A DNA stretch of 64,000 nucleotides from Chloroflexi bacterium 54-19 (GTDB lineage: Bacteria > Chloroflexota > Chloroflexia > Chloroheliales > Chloroheliaceae), in contig MKTJ01000077.1 of the NCBI GenBank assembly GCA_001898225.1, positions 62,001-126,000 on the forward strand, given 5' to 3'. Below, one piece after another: positions 1 to 8,514 of the stretch (position 1 is the first letter of the stretch; each line of letters begins with the position of its first letter). Position numbers and translations under genes: made by a program. Under the pieces are notes generated by a model, which was not told the DNA's origin, did not search any database, and saw only the letters and a program-made list of their open reading frames with translations.

Positions 1-53
1 CCAAAGCCTGACCTGGCCTGGGGCCCGGTGGCGACAACGAGGAGATTTATTTA

Positions 54-809
54 ATGAAAAGAACGCTAGGGGCGCTGGTCTTATTTCTATTTTTAGCGGT
101 AGGGCTGGCGGCCTGCGGCGACTCCGCCACGAATACGCCCGTTTCAACGACCGCGCCTCCCCCTACCGCCACCACCCCGGCCCCCACCGGTACTCCCTTT
201 AACCCGATCGTCCTGACCATCACGGCGGGTGCCTCTTACACCGGATCACCTGCCGCCCAGGTCGCCCCGGCTACCCCCACCGTGCCGCCCACTTTCGCCA
301 ACTCCTTGCCAGCCGATTTCCCGGTCTACAGCGGCTTCAAGTTAATCAACCTGGGGGTGCTGGGCCAACAAATCGCCGAGTCGCTCAGCCAGACCTCGAA
401 GACCGCCAAAAGCAGCATCTTTTACACCGCCGATTCTTATGATAAAATCGCGGGCTTCTATAACACCGAGCTACCAAAGACGGGTTATAGCAAGGTTATA
501 GAACAAGCCCTACCGGCCTTTACCAGCCTGACAGGTAACGTCTTGCTCTACAGTAAAGGCAGCGGGTCAAGCCTGCAGGTTTCCGGCCTGATTGTGCTGG
601 GGCCGCTGGATGCCTCGCTGATAAGCGTCTTCGGTGCCGCCGCCCCGGAAGCCTCCAACCTCAAAGAAGGCAACAATGTGGCGATTATCCTGACCGGGCT
701 GACCAGTGAGGATTTACTAAATTTCCAGCGCAGTTTTGAGGCCGCCGGGGATACCTCTACCCCGAATGCCGGAACCCCGAACGCCGGAACCCCGGCCCCA
801 ACCAAATGA
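54..809 (+). CDS. secreted lipoprotein of unknown function
   Basis: A 251-residue protein that begins with a charged N-terminus, a hydrophobic stretch and the lipobox LAAC (Cys at about residue 21), so it should be a lipid-anchored extracytoplasmic protein. A Thr/Pro-rich linker of about 60 residues separates the anchor from a folded region (about 85-225), and the C-terminus has a repeated TPNAG motif. A GAGGAG ribosome-binding site lies about 9 bases before the ATG. The folded part matches no family I recognise; its spacing of aromatic and charged residues (FYTADSYDKIAGFYNTELPKT) resembles small sensor-like domains in other Chloroflexota lipoproteins, but that is only an impression. Confidence 0.8.
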   Translation: MKRTLGALVLFLFLAVGLAACGDSATNTPVSTTAPPPTATTPAPTGTPFNPIVLTITAGASYTGSPAAQVAPATPTVPPTFANSLPADFPVYSGFKLINLGVLGQQIAESLSQTSKTAKSSIFYTADSYDKIAGFYNTELPKTGYSKVIEQALPAFTSLTGNVLLYSKGSGSSLQVSGLIVLGPLDASLISVFGAAAPEASNLKEGNNVAIILTGLTSEDLLNFQRSFEAAGDTSTPNAGTPNAGTPAPTK

Positions 810-811
810 AA

Positions 812-837
812 AAGGCCGGGCAACTAAACCCGGCCAG
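812..837 (-). terminator. terminator of the DHFR-like gene
   Basis: A GGCCGGG/CCCGGCC hairpin with an 8-base loop. Read on the minus strand it is followed by TTTTT, so it should end transcription of the reductase gene at 855-1412; it also sits just after the lipoprotein gene. Confidence 0.75.
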
Positions 838-854
838 CTAACCACTTTGAACCA

Positions 855-1412
855 CTATTTTTCCAGGGCAGGTTTGTATATAAGCATTACCGCCCCGGAC
901 CTGAACTCTCGCGTACCGGTCAGGGCAAATCGCGCCATTTCAGGTAGACCGCCAAAAAGCGAGGTGCCTTTACCCAGGACTACCGGGTTCACAATTATTT
1001 GAAGCTCGTCAAGTAATCCCGCCCGGATAAGACCCTTGCACAATTCGCTACTGCCAAAAACCGCGATGGTGCCGCCCGGTTGGGCCTTAAGCTCCCCAAC
1101 CCGTGCGACCACATCCCCGCTAAAGACCGTGACATTTTCCCAGCCGGGCTCGAAACCGTGATGGCTGGCAACCACTTTCGGGGTCTCATTCATAAATTTG
1201 GCAACTTCGGGAATCAGGCTGGTGGCCTGGGGTGTCGGCCAGAAGCTTTTCATAATGTCATAGGTGCGGTGGCCGAAAAGAAGGGTATCTACCCCACCAC
1301 TCTCACCCGCTGAGAAAGCTTCGAAGTCGTTACTGGCCCAGGAAGTGCCGCCCCCGGTATCCGCGAAATAGCCATCCAGGCTGATGTTCATCAAAAGAAA
1401 TAGCTTACGCAT
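855..1412 (-). CDS. dihydrofolate reductase / RibD C-terminal family protein
   Basis: About 185 residues with the RibD_C/DHFR-like fold. It opens with the typical RKLFLLMNISLDGYFA strand and has the NADPH-binding style segments TLLFGHRTYD, GGTIAVFGSSELCKGLI and LDELQIIVNPVVLGKGTSLF. Members of this family are NADPH-dependent reductases of mostly unknown substrate; the canonical folate enzyme FolA is less likely because the pattern is that of the YyaP/YwjB group. An in-frame ATG two codons upstream (1418) is only one base from the AAGGAG site, while the chosen ATG has 7 bases of spacing. It stands alone between convergent and same-strand neighbours. Confidence 0.85.
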   Translation of the reverse strand: MRKLFLLMNISLDGYFADTGGGTSWASNDFEAFSAGESGGVDTLLFGHRTYDIMKSFWPTPQATSLIPEVAKFMNETPKVVASHHGFEPGWENVTVFSGDVVARVGELKAQPGGTIAVFGSSELCKGLIRAGLLDELQIIVNPVVLGKGTSLFGGLPEMARFALTGTREFRSGAVMLIYKPALEK

Positions 1413-1512
1413 TCCCATTCTCCTTTTTGCAACAGGGGTTTTGCCAAAGCATAAATTTTAATTGCTATGCTGGCTTTATCCCCACCTGTTGCTAAAAAGA
1501 GCCGGGTACGTT

Positions 1513-2469
1513 CTATTTTATTGCCAGGGCATTAGGCGGCGAAGCGACTCCGCCGAGTTTATTCAGGGGCGCGGAAGTAAAGAAACATTCGTAGCGACCA
1601 TCCTCGGCGCAGTCAGCCGCCAGGGCATCCAGGTTGAACATCTCCCCGATTGGCACACCCCACAAAGCCAGGAGGGTTTCGTGCAGCGCACGTTCTTCCC
1701 TGGGAATCGGGAACATCTCGAAGGCCGGGTTATCGCTCACGACCGCTGCAACATGTTTTTCCCACAAAAAACGGCGGGTTGCTTCGGACCGCTCGACACC
1801 CGCGAAGTGAGGCGGGTCCTGGGCCGCAATCTTGCGCTCGGCCTCATTGAGAGTGTTGTACCATTCAATCCAGCCGGTCCGCATGATGAAAATGTCCCCG
1901 GTCTGGAATTCCACCCCCTGGGCCTGGGCCACCGCTTCGAGTTCTGAGGCCTTTATGATATGGGATTCGCCTGGCGAGTAGGTGATGCCCTGCGAGAGAG
2001 CCCAGCGGCGGTAATCGAGCAGGACGGCCCGCCCGGCAATACCCCGCCGCGCCCAGGCCTGGATACCGTTGCGAGTGCCGGGCTTTCCGGTAATATCGAC
2101 CGAAGTCACCCCGTTATAAAAGGTGTGAAACTCGAAATTGCCGTAGTGGCTAAAGCTGTCCCACTGGGTCGAGGACTGAGTATTGAAGTTGCGGTAGATG
2201 TCGTCGTGGAGGAGGCCACTACCCCCGGTTATTTCGTGTTCGATATGAAGCCGATTAAACAGGGGCGGATTGGGTAATTCGAGCTCCCAGTTCATGGCAA
2301 AAACTTTGCCTTTCTGGATGAGCCGGGCGGCGTTTGCCACTCTTTCAGGGGTTAACAGGTTGAGCATACCTAGTTCATCTTGCGGACCCCATAAGCCCCA
2401 GCTTGCTCCGGCGGGGTGGGTTGGGTCTACCGGGAGACTGTCATAGTCCGGCAATTCGGGTTCAGCCAT
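1513..2469 (-). CDS. cyclase family protein (kynurenine formamidase-like metal-dependent hydrolase)
   Basis: About 318 residues of the cyclase/kynurenine formamidase superfamily. The N-terminal LPDYDSLP, WGPQDELGMLNLLTPERV and the metal-site motif QWDSFSHYG (family form of HxGTHxDxxxH), plus IEHEITGG and the late YECFFTSAPLNKLGGVASPPNALAIK, are typical of the QWD subgroup of these hydrolases. They act on cyclic or amide bonds and are probably cytosolic and metal-dependent; substrate unknown. The ORF extends upstream to 2538, but the ATG chosen has AAAGGA 8 bases before it and gives the usual family N-terminus. It has no operon partner. Confidence 0.85.
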   Translation of the reverse strand: MAEPELPDYDSLPVDPTHPAGASWGLWGPQDELGMLNLLTPERVANAARLIQKGKVFAMNWELELPNPPLFNRLHIEHEITGGSGLLHDDIYRNFNTQSSTQWDSFSHYGNFEFHTFYNGVTSVDITGKPGTRNGIQAWARRGIAGRAVLLDYRRWALSQGITYSPGESHIIKASELEAVAQAQGVEFQTGDIFIMRTGWIEWYNTLNEAERKIAAQDPPHFAGVERSEATRRFLWEKHVAAVVSDNPAFEMFPIPREERALHETLLALWGVPIGEMFNLDALAADCAEDGRYECFFTSAPLNKLGGVASPPNALAIK

Positions 2470-2931
2470 CGCTTTATCCTTTTCTTTCCCTTTTATAAAA
2501 ATATGTCGAGCAGCAGTGATACAGGGAAATTTTATCATTTTTGGTCTGCGTAGTCAGCAGTAAAAGGGCAGGCAGGCGGAGAAGGAGAAGAAAAATTTTG
2601 CTTCAAATCCTGGCAGAAATAAAAAACAATTGATAATACTTAGAATCTGAGTAAATATAAAATTATCTATCTGGCGTACTGAATAAAATGGAAATGATTA
2701 AAGAGGTGAAAAAAATTTCAGGTAATACTTGTGCATCCGGGAAAAGAGCGTTTCTCCCGGATGTACAAAAGTGTTTACTGTTAAACTCATATTATGAGTA
2801 TATAAGGCTGAAACTGACCTGTCAATGGCTGTGCGGTTTCGATTTTAGCAATTCGAGGCCCTGCTTCCTTTCCATACGAAAAACCGGCCCCTGCGTTTTA
2901 GCACAGGGGCCGGTTTTCCAAGTCTTAAAAT
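2470..2931. other. AT-rich intergenic region with a hairpin
   Basis: No convincing gene. A 93-codon plus-strand ORF (2688-2969) lacks family features and runs through two hairpins, so it is not annotated. The region holds a hairpin with arms CATCCGGGA (2734-2742) and TCCCGGATG (2755-2763), followed by the terminator at 2881-2916. The left part probably contains the promoter of the cyclase-family gene. Confidence 0.6.
2881..2916 (-). terminator. bidirectional terminator after acyl-CoA dehydrogenase gene
   Basis: Strong hairpin with arms AAACCGGCCCCTG and CAGGGGCCGGTTTT around a 10-base loop. T-runs occur on both strands; on the minus strand it follows the stop codon of the acyl-CoA dehydrogenase gene. 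Confidence 0.85.
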
Positions 2932-4083
2932 CTAGCGGGACGAATTCTTTAGCAGGTCGCCCGCAATAATCATGCGCTGGACCTCGCTGGTACCCTCGTA
3001 AATCCGCAGAATACGCACGTCACGATAGCCGCGCTCAATCGCCGAGTCGCGCATGTAGGCCATGCCACCATGAATCTGGACCGCCTTATCGGCAACATGT
3101 CCGGCCATCTCGCTGGCGTAGACCTTGACCATGGCCGCTTCGTGACTGGCCCGTTTGCCCTGGTCGAGCAACCAGGCGGCATGATAGACCATCAGGCGGG
3201 CGGCATGGATTTCGGTCTCCATGTCGGCCAGCATCCACTGGATAGCCTGGTTCTCGCCGATAGACTTGCCAAACTGCCGCCGCTCCTGGGCATGCTTGAT
3301 AGACTCTTCGAGCATGAACTGGGCTCCGCCGACCGCCCCGGCAGCCAGGCTAACCCGGCCTCCATCCAGGGCTTTCATGGCCGTGTAGAAGCCGGTGCCT
3401 TCAGGGCCGAGCCGGTTTTCTTCCGGCACTTCCATATCCTCGAAGAAAAGCGGGCAGGTGTGGCTGCCATGCAAGCCCATTTTGTGGTCGGTCTTGCCAT
3501 AATCGAGGCCAGGCGTACCCTTCTCGACAATAAAGGCGCTGATACCACGCGCCCCCGCCATTTTATCGGTCGAGGCGTAGACCGTTATAATGTCGGCGTA
3601 AGGGCCGTTGGTAATCCAGATTTTCTGGCCGTTGATGATGTAGCGGTCGCCCTTTTTGACGGCGGTCGTCCGAATACTGGCCGCGTCCGAACCGCTGCCC
3701 GGCTCGGTCAGGCCGAACGCGCCGAGGTAGCGGCCTTCCGCCATCCCACGCAGATACTTGTCCTTTTGCTGGTGATTGCCGCCGAGGTTGATAGTGCCGC
3801 CCGCGATAGAGGTATGGGCCCCCAGGATATTGCTATAAGCGGCGTTGGCCCGGCCAATCTCTTCCAGGGCCAGACAATAGCCCAGGTAACCCACACCCAT
3901 TCCGCCGTATTCTTCGGGGAACGGCAAGCCAAAATAACCCAGTTCCTTCATCTGTTTGAGGATAGAGTCGGGAATCTTATCTTCGTCTTCGACCTGCTGG
4001 CTGACCGGCAACAGTTCCTTGTCTACAAATTCTCTGATAGATTTCTTGAGGTCAACCAGTTCTTCCGGTAGTTCGAAATCCAT
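2932..4083 (-). CDS. acyl-CoA dehydrogenase
   Basis: A full-length 383-residue FAD-dependent acyl-CoA dehydrogenase that oxidises acyl-CoA thioesters to trans-2-enoyl-CoA, passing electrons to ETF. Signatures include the substrate/FAD segment FGLTEPGSGSDAASIRTTA, the IINGQKIWITNG strand, the FAD-contacting RRQFGKSIGENQAIQWMLADM helix, and IYEGTSEVQRMIIAGDLL near the C-terminus with the catalytic-base glutamate of the short-chain enzymes. A good AGAAGGAG site lies 6 bases before the ATG. Two genes upstream on the same strand are a ferritin-like oxidase and a FadR-type regulator, which fits a fatty-acid or branched-chain acyl-CoA role; the chain-length specificity cannot be read from sequence. 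Confidence 0.95.
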   Translation of the reverse strand: MDFELPEELVDLKKSIREFVDKELLPVSQQVEDEDKIPDSILKQMKELGYFGLPFPEEYGGMGVGYLGYCLALEEIGRANAAYSNILGAHTSIAGGTINLGGNHQQKDKYLRGMAEGRYLGAFGLTEPGSGSDAASIRTTAVKKGDRYIINGQKIWITNGPYADIITVYASTDKMAGARGISAFIVEKGTPGLDYGKTDHKMGLHGSHTCPLFFEDMEVPEENRLGPEGTGFYTAMKALDGGRVSLAAGAVGGAQFMLEESIKHAQERRQFGKSIGENQAIQWMLADMETEIHAARLMVYHAAWLLDQGKRASHEAAMVKVYASEMAGHVADKAVQIHGGMAYMRDSAIERGYRDVRILRIYEGTSEVQRMIIAGDLLKNSSR

Positions 4084-4248
4084 AATTTGCTCCTTCTACA
4101 CTGAGAAAACTACTATGTACAGAGGAAATTTTAGAGGCAGGCCGGGTTAGGGGAAGCCTGAAGAATCTCCGTCGATAATCTCAGGTAATACCAATATAAA
4201 ACAGGAGTTAGATTTTGTCTAACTCCTGGCGATACATTTTCGTTAGGA

Positions 4249-5085
4249 TTAGTTAAGGGTGAGGGTAGCGAGTTGTTCCTCGGACTTGGCGCCGAACTTC
4301 TTGCGAAGATAGCGGGCGAGGTCACGCTGGGTTTCAACCGGCTCTTTTGCCATGATGGAATAGCATTTCAAGACCCGGCCCTCCATTACCTTGACCGCTT
4401 CCGGGGTAACGTGGCGGTCGATCATGGGGGCAAAATAGCCGGGGTCGGGCAACTGGTCCATCACCGAGGGCTGGGTGATATTCGTGGGATGGCGGTACTG
4501 CCCGCGCAGCATCCACAGGGTCATCTTGCCGATGTTTTCCAGGCTGGCCGGGTTGGCTTCGACCGCTTCTTTCAAGAAAGCGAAATAGCACCCGGCGTGA
4601 CGCCACTCGTCCTGGGCCATCAGTTCGAGAATCTGGCGCAGGACCGGCTCGCCAATCGGGTTTTCCTTGGCACCGGGGGCAATCCCGGCAAAGGCCCCGT
4701 ACCACAGGCCCAGGCGTTGTTCTCCCAGGAAGTGCATTGTCAGGGTCTCAATCCAGGGCGCGGTCTCGAAGGTGATGTTTATCTTGGCCATTTCCTCTTC
4801 GGCAATATCCACACCGAGGGCGTTGAGCCATTTTTCCAGTACCAGGCTATGTTTACCTTCTTCAAAAGCCCAGACTGACACGAACCGCTGGAAATCTATA
4901 TCGTGGCTAAAATCACGCATAAACATGCTTGTGGCCGGGATAGAGCCAATCTCGGTCAGGGTCACATGCTTTATTTCGTGAATGAGCTGCTCATCGACTT
5001 TGCTCTTATCAATTTTGGTATAATCAATCGAGTTAAAGTCCCAGCGAGCCCTTTCCAGGCGTTCATACAAACTTGGGAATAGCAA
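4249..5085 (-). CDS. ferritin-like diiron protein, acyl-ACP desaturase type
   Basis: A 278-residue, mainly helical protein of the ferritin-like superfamily. Two diiron ligand motifs are visible, FEEGKH (EExxH) and QDEWRHAG (DExRH), separated by about 85 residues as in acyl-ACP desaturases; a HEIKHVTLTEIGSIP helix supplies another carboxylate. It may introduce a double bond or hydroxyl group in an acyl chain, using O2 and reduced ferredoxin. It starts with TTG, 8 bases after AGGAG. It lies between a GntR/FadR regulator and an acyl-CoA dehydrogenase on the same strand, suggesting lipid metabolism. A function as another diiron oxidase is possible. Confidence 0.75.
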   Translation of the reverse strand: MLFPSLYERLERARWDFNSIDYTKIDKSKVDEQLIHEIKHVTLTEIGSIPATSMFMRDFSHDIDFQRFVSVWAFEEGKHSLVLEKWLNALGVDIAEEEMAKINITFETAPWIETLTMHFLGEQRLGLWYGAFAGIAPGAKENPIGEPVLRQILELMAQDEWRHAGCYFAFLKEAVEANPASLENIGKMTLWMLRGQYRHPTNITQPSVMDQLPDPGYFAPMIDRHVTPEAVKVMEGRVLKCYSIMAKEPVETQRDLARYLRKKFGAKSEEQLATLTLN

Positions 5086-5265
5086 TTCTATTTCTCCTAT
5101 CTCCTCAATTCACCGGTAATCCTACCTGTTTACCGGCTTCTTCCAATATTCAGCGTTGAATAGTAATGATAATTCCGTTTTGAGCGTTCCGGGTTTCCCT
5201 GCTACAACCCCTTACTTTCCAGGTCAAACCCGGCAATAACCGGACTATAACGAAACCAGATTTTG

Positions 5266-5961
5266 TTAGTCTTTTTCGATAATTGTCTCGAAGGCTTCGA
5301 GGTGCAATTCAATCCGGCGGGCCGCCAGTTTGCCGTTGCGTGTCTTCAAAGCCACCAGGATACCCTCCGCTACCTTCAACCCAATCTGGCGCTGTTCGAT
5401 GCTAAGGCCAACCTGGGTCGCCCTGGCTGAAATCAGTTCGCCGACAGATAGCGTGTAAAGTCTTAAAACGTCGTTATGGGCGGCGGCAATCACTTTCAGG
5501 TGAAAAGCCAACTGCTGCCGGACATATGCGTTCGTATCGTCCAGGGTCAGGCGCATCTGAGCGATAATGCCTTCCAGGTCGGCCATTTCAGCGGGTGTGA
5601 CCCGCTGGGCCGCCAGGTCGGCGCAAATCGGTTCGAGCAGACGCCGGGCTTCCAGCAAATCGCTGAAAGGCGTTTCTTCAAGCTGTAACAACAGCGAAAG
5701 CGACCGGGTCAGGTTGGCCGAACCGGGCCGCTGGACCATGATGCCGCCTTTTGGTCCGGTCTTGGTCGAAATTAAACCTTCCGATTCCAGAATACGCAAG
5801 GCCTCCCGTAAAGTTGCGCGGCTGACTCCCAGTTGAGATACAAGCTCTTTTTCGGACGGGAGGGTTGCTCCTTCGTGGACAACGCCATCGACAATCAAAG
5901 ACCGCAGTTTATCGGCCACCAGTTCGCTGGCCCTGGGCACTTTAAGAGTATCAAGCCGCAT
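5266..5961 (-). CDS. GntR-family (FadR subfamily) transcriptional regulator
   Basis: About 231 residues. The N-terminal winged helix-turn-helix has the GntR signature (TLPSEKELVSQLGVSRATLREALRIL) followed by the wing GLISTKTGPKGGIMV; the C-terminal FCD domain is all-helical with LLEARRLLEPICADLAA and a late HLEAFETI histidine likely to bind metal with a carboxylate ligand. The ORF can start further upstream at a TTG (6063), but that adds 34 residues of low-complexity sequence; the ATG used places the HTH normally. A FadR-type palindrome lies upstream at 6155-6169, so autoregulation is likely. The downstream genes suggest an acyl-CoA or organic-acid effector. Confidence 0.85.
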   Translation of the reverse strand: MRLDTLKVPRASELVADKLRSLIVDGVVHEGATLPSEKELVSQLGVSRATLREALRILESEGLISTKTGPKGGIMVQRPGSANLTRSLSLLLQLEETPFSDLLEARRLLEPICADLAAQRVTPAEMADLEGIIAQMRLTLDDTNAYVRQQLAFHLKVIAAAHNDVLRLYTLSVGELISARATQVGLSIEQRQIGLKVAEGILVALKTRNGKLAARRIELHLEAFETIIEKD

Positions 5962-6343
5962 GGCGGCTTTTTCTCTTTTCTTCCCGGTTTCTCTAGCATT
6001 TACCTTGCCAGTAGCACTACCAGTAGAACTGCCAGCAGCAAGGGGATAGTATGGTGTGCTCAAAGTATATCCGTACCCCTCTCACATTCTTGAAGCCGCA
6101 AATTGCCCGACGCTGCCAGTTACCAGCTTAGCTACCCCAACTAGAGAATAGACTATTTGTCTGACAAATCTAATAAATCTATTATATAGCTTATTATCCT
6201 GGAGTCAAATTAAGACCAGATGAATTTTGTGGCGCTATTTATAGCCTTTTTGGATAGTAGACAGGAGGTTCGATAAAGTTCAATAATACATACAGCCAGG
6301 CTTTGTTTACCAGGTTTTCTTAGGCTTTATTTGCGGGGCCCTT
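5962..6343. other. divergent promoter region between the GntR and HEAT-SUKH genes
   Basis: About 380 bases with no gene. It holds the FadR-type palindrome at 6155-6169 in an AT-rich stretch, and no other element I can support. Confidence 0.6.
6155..6169. promoter_or_regulatory. FadR/GntR-type operator
   Basis: The perfect palindrome ATTTGTC-T-GACAAAT matches the FadR-subfamily operator pattern TNGTNNNACNA (here TTGTCTGACAA). It lies in the divergent gap upstream of the GntR regulator gene and is therefore a likely autoregulatory site; it may also affect the HEAT-SUKH gene on the other strand. Confidence 0.6.
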
Positions 6344-7483
6344 ATGAAGAAAGATAAAGACGACAGCGACGTTGAGCAACTTATCGCAAAATTAAAAAGC
6401 GCCGACCAACATAAACGAATTCAAGCGGCCATGCAATTACAGCAACGCGCCCAGGACCAGGATAATGAGAGGTTAGTCGAACCTCTAATCGTAGCTTTGG
6501 ACGACCCATCTTACCATGTCCGCCACATTATCCCTTCGGTCCTTGAAAAAATCGGGGATATAAGGGCAATCAAACCGCTAATTGCATTATTAAGTGATCC
6601 TGATTCTACTATCAGGGAGAGCGCCCAAATCGCACTACGAAAATTCGGCAAAGCAGCCACCCTCGACCTGATTGAAAGATTAAACCAGTCCAACTCTTTA
6701 ACGCGCCTGGCAATAATCAAACTATTAGGTGAAATCAAGGATGAACGGGCCTTGCCTATCCTTAAAGAAATTGTCCGAAATGAGGAAGACCAGGACCCTT
6801 ACAGGGAGGCGATTAAAGATGCCGCCGCCCGCGCTATCCGCCGGATAAAACCTCCACGAAAGAAACGGCCCAAGAAACCGGACAACCTGACCCCAGAGGA
6901 GTCTGCTGAATACGATTGGCAGGTTTTGTTGACCGAGTGGAGCGTGGCCTTACTCGATTACGAGGGCCTTCATAATGAGCCGTCACCGGAAGCTATAAAA
7001 AATCACTGGTTGGGTTATCGAGGTGCAACCGAAGAGCAAATCCGGCAGGCCGAGGAACGTCTTGGCACTAAATTGCCGCCCTCCTACCGGGCTTTTTTGA
7101 AAGTGACCAACGGCTGGCCCCAAATTACGACTTTTATCTACAATATGTGGTCAGCGGAAGAAATAGAGTGGTTTCGAGTGAGGAACGAGGAGTGGGCAAC
7201 TATCTGGAATGAAAATAACTACGAAATACCGGATGAAGAATATTTCGTTTATGACGAAAATCAATCGCCTGATTTTCGCACCGAATACTTGCTAACAGCC
7301 CTGGAAATCAGTGACAGGGGTGACTCGTGCATTTTCCTGCTCAACCCCCAGGTTGTAACACCGGAAGGAGAGTGGGAAGCCTGGTTCTTTGCGAACTGGA
7401 TACCCGGCGCGAGGCGGTATCGCTCGTTCTGGGAGATGATGCAGGCTGAATACAAAAGTTTCCTGGAACTGCAAAACAGCTAA
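6344..7483 (+). CDS. HEAT-repeat protein with C-terminal SUKH (SMI1/KNR4) domain
   Basis: A 379-residue cytosolic protein with two parts. Residues 8-165 form four or five HEAT/PBS-lyase-like repeats (RLVEPLIVALDDPSYHVRH, AIKPLIALLSDPDSTIRE, ALPILKEIVR). A basic linker (PPRKKRPKKP) leads to a SUKH domain at about 220-370 with the typical ATEEQIRQAEERLGTKLPPSYRAFLKVTNGW start and a DRGDSCIFLL strand. SUKH domains often act as immunity proteins against polymorphic toxins, or as protein-interaction modules. No toxin gene is adjacent, so the role is open. Codon 1 is preceded by a weak purine-rich site. Confidence 0.8.
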   Translation: MKKDKDDSDVEQLIAKLKSADQHKRIQAAMQLQQRAQDQDNERLVEPLIVALDDPSYHVRHIIPSVLEKIGDIRAIKPLIALLSDPDSTIRESAQIALRKFGKAATLDLIERLNQSNSLTRLAIIKLLGEIKDERALPILKEIVRNEEDQDPYREAIKDAAARAIRRIKPPRKKRPKKPDNLTPEESAEYDWQVLLTEWSVALLDYEGLHNEPSPEAIKNHWLGYRGATEEQIRQAEERLGTKLPPSYRAFLKVTNGWPQITTFIYNMWSAEEIEWFRVRNEEWATIWNENNYEIPDEEYFVYDENQSPDFRTEYLLTALEISDRGDSCIFLLNPQVVTPEGEWEAWFFANWIPGARRYRSFWEMMQAEYKSFLELQNS

Positions 7484-7594
7484 TTACCTGCCACACCGTA
7501 CGAGCGCGAGGGGACCGAGGAATGTCGATTCGACAAACAAGCGAAAGTGATATTGTCCAACGGGCCGGAGACACCCGCAGGTGCGACCTCCGGG

Positions 7595-7620
7595 CGCGTG
7601 GCAGAGCCACGGAATGACAA
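7595..7620. repeat. possible degenerate copy of the intergenic hairpin repeat
   Basis: A GTGGC-AGA-GCCAC hairpin followed by GGAATGACA. The tail ACGGAATGACA is shared with the element at 26923-26993. The surrounding 7500-7620 segment (GAGCGCGAGGGGACC) also resembles 26615-26640. It may be a remnant of the same repeat family. Confidence 0.35.
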
Positions 7621-7630
7621 AATACGAGCT

Positions 7631-7661
7631 TTAAAAGCTGCCAGAAATGGGCAGCTTTTTA
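7631..7661 (+). terminator. terminator after HEAT-SUKH gene region
   Basis: AAAGCTGCC/GGCAGCTTTTT hairpin with a 7-base loop and a T-run on the plus strand, about 150 bases downstream of the HEAT-SUKH gene. Confidence 0.7.
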
Positions 7662-7786
7662 GTTTAGTAAACCTTTAGAATCTTTTAAGAATGACCGGAT
7701 GTTTCTTTATATTCGCTTTAGATTGGCTTGTTACAATTTATACAGGTAACAAAGTTAAGGAATGCGGGAAAGAAGCGTCAAAGGAA

Positions 7787-8434
7787 ATGAAAGCCCTGAT
7801 CTTGTTCGATGGAAGTTCTAGCAGTTTTACCTGTCTAAAGGTTGCTTGTGAGGATGCCACTGCGCTCGTAGAGAGCCAGTGCGGTCAGGCCGGTACGCTC
7901 GAATTGAACGAAGCCTTGCTACTTCTAGTAAAAGTTAGCGGGGATTACCAGCCTTCCGCCGGGAAACCGTGCGCGGGGCCCGACCCGGCCCGGCTTTTGT
8001 TGGAGCATGGTATCCGAAAACTGGAATGTTCCGGTGAATTCGATAACGTGACCGCCGAAATAATCGTCTGTCCCACCAACAACCTGACCGAAGTCATCCA
8101 GGACCGGGCCAGGGAGTGGAAAGCCACCACCATTTACCTGGCGCTCGATCCGACGATTACTCCCGTCACGACCAGAATAGGCTGGTGGCAGCGTTACGGC
8201 CTTAAATTGGGTGGAAATAAAAACCGGGTAGAACCTGCCCTCTTTAGGCCGCAGACACCCCTGACCACCGCCCAGGTCCGGGTGAAACAATTGCTGGAAA
8301 ATAGCGGGGGCCGGATAGTGGTGGTAGATAACGCGGGGGTGCCGATGCGGTTGAGCTATTATCCACCCACCCACCATTCCGCCCTATTCCAACGGTCGCT
8401 ACCGGCTCGAAACGGGGTCGGGCACGTGGCCTGA
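7787..8434 (+). CDS. universal-stress-protein-like hypothetical protein
   Basis: About 215 residues. The start MKALILFDGSSSSFTCLKVA resembles the first strand and helix of universal stress proteins, and the later segment IQDRAREWKATTIYLALDP matches the region of that fold where a helix precedes a beta-strand. The canonical ATP-binding GxxGx9GS motif is not evident, so it would be a divergent or non-nucleotide-binding member; the family assignment is weak. An in-frame start at 7691 would add 32 residues without domain character. The C-terminal 70 residues match nothing I recognise. Confidence 0.5.
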   Translation: MKALILFDGSSSSFTCLKVACEDATALVESQCGQAGTLELNEALLLLVKVSGDYQPSAGKPCAGPDPARLLLEHGIRKLECSGEFDNVTAEIIVCPTNNLTEVIQDRAREWKATTIYLALDPTITPVTTRIGWWQRYGLKLGGNKNRVEPALFRPQTPLTTAQVRVKQLLENSGGRIVVVDNAGVPMRLSYYPPTHHSALFQRSLPARNGVGHVA

Positions 8435-8481
8435 TTATTTTTTAGAAATAAAACGTTGACCCTAATAATACTCTTCAAACT

Positions 8482-8511
8482 AAGACCTGCTCTGACAGGT
8501 CTTTTATTTTT
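8482..8511 (+). terminator. terminator
   Basis: AAGACCTG/CAGGTCTT hairpin with a 6-base loop followed by TTATTTTT, between the stress-protein-like gene (plus) and the phosphoesterase gene (minus); it should serve the plus-strand gene. Confidence 0.8.
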
Positions 8512-8514
8512 GGG

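Noticed and set aside
2688..2969. 93-codon plus-strand ORF
   Set aside because: It crosses two hairpins, including the terminator of the neighbouring gene, and its protein shows no domain or coding character.
3070..4071. 333-codon plus-strand ORF
   Set aside because: It is fully antisense to the acyl-CoA dehydrogenase gene, whose protein is clearly conserved; an antisense shadow.
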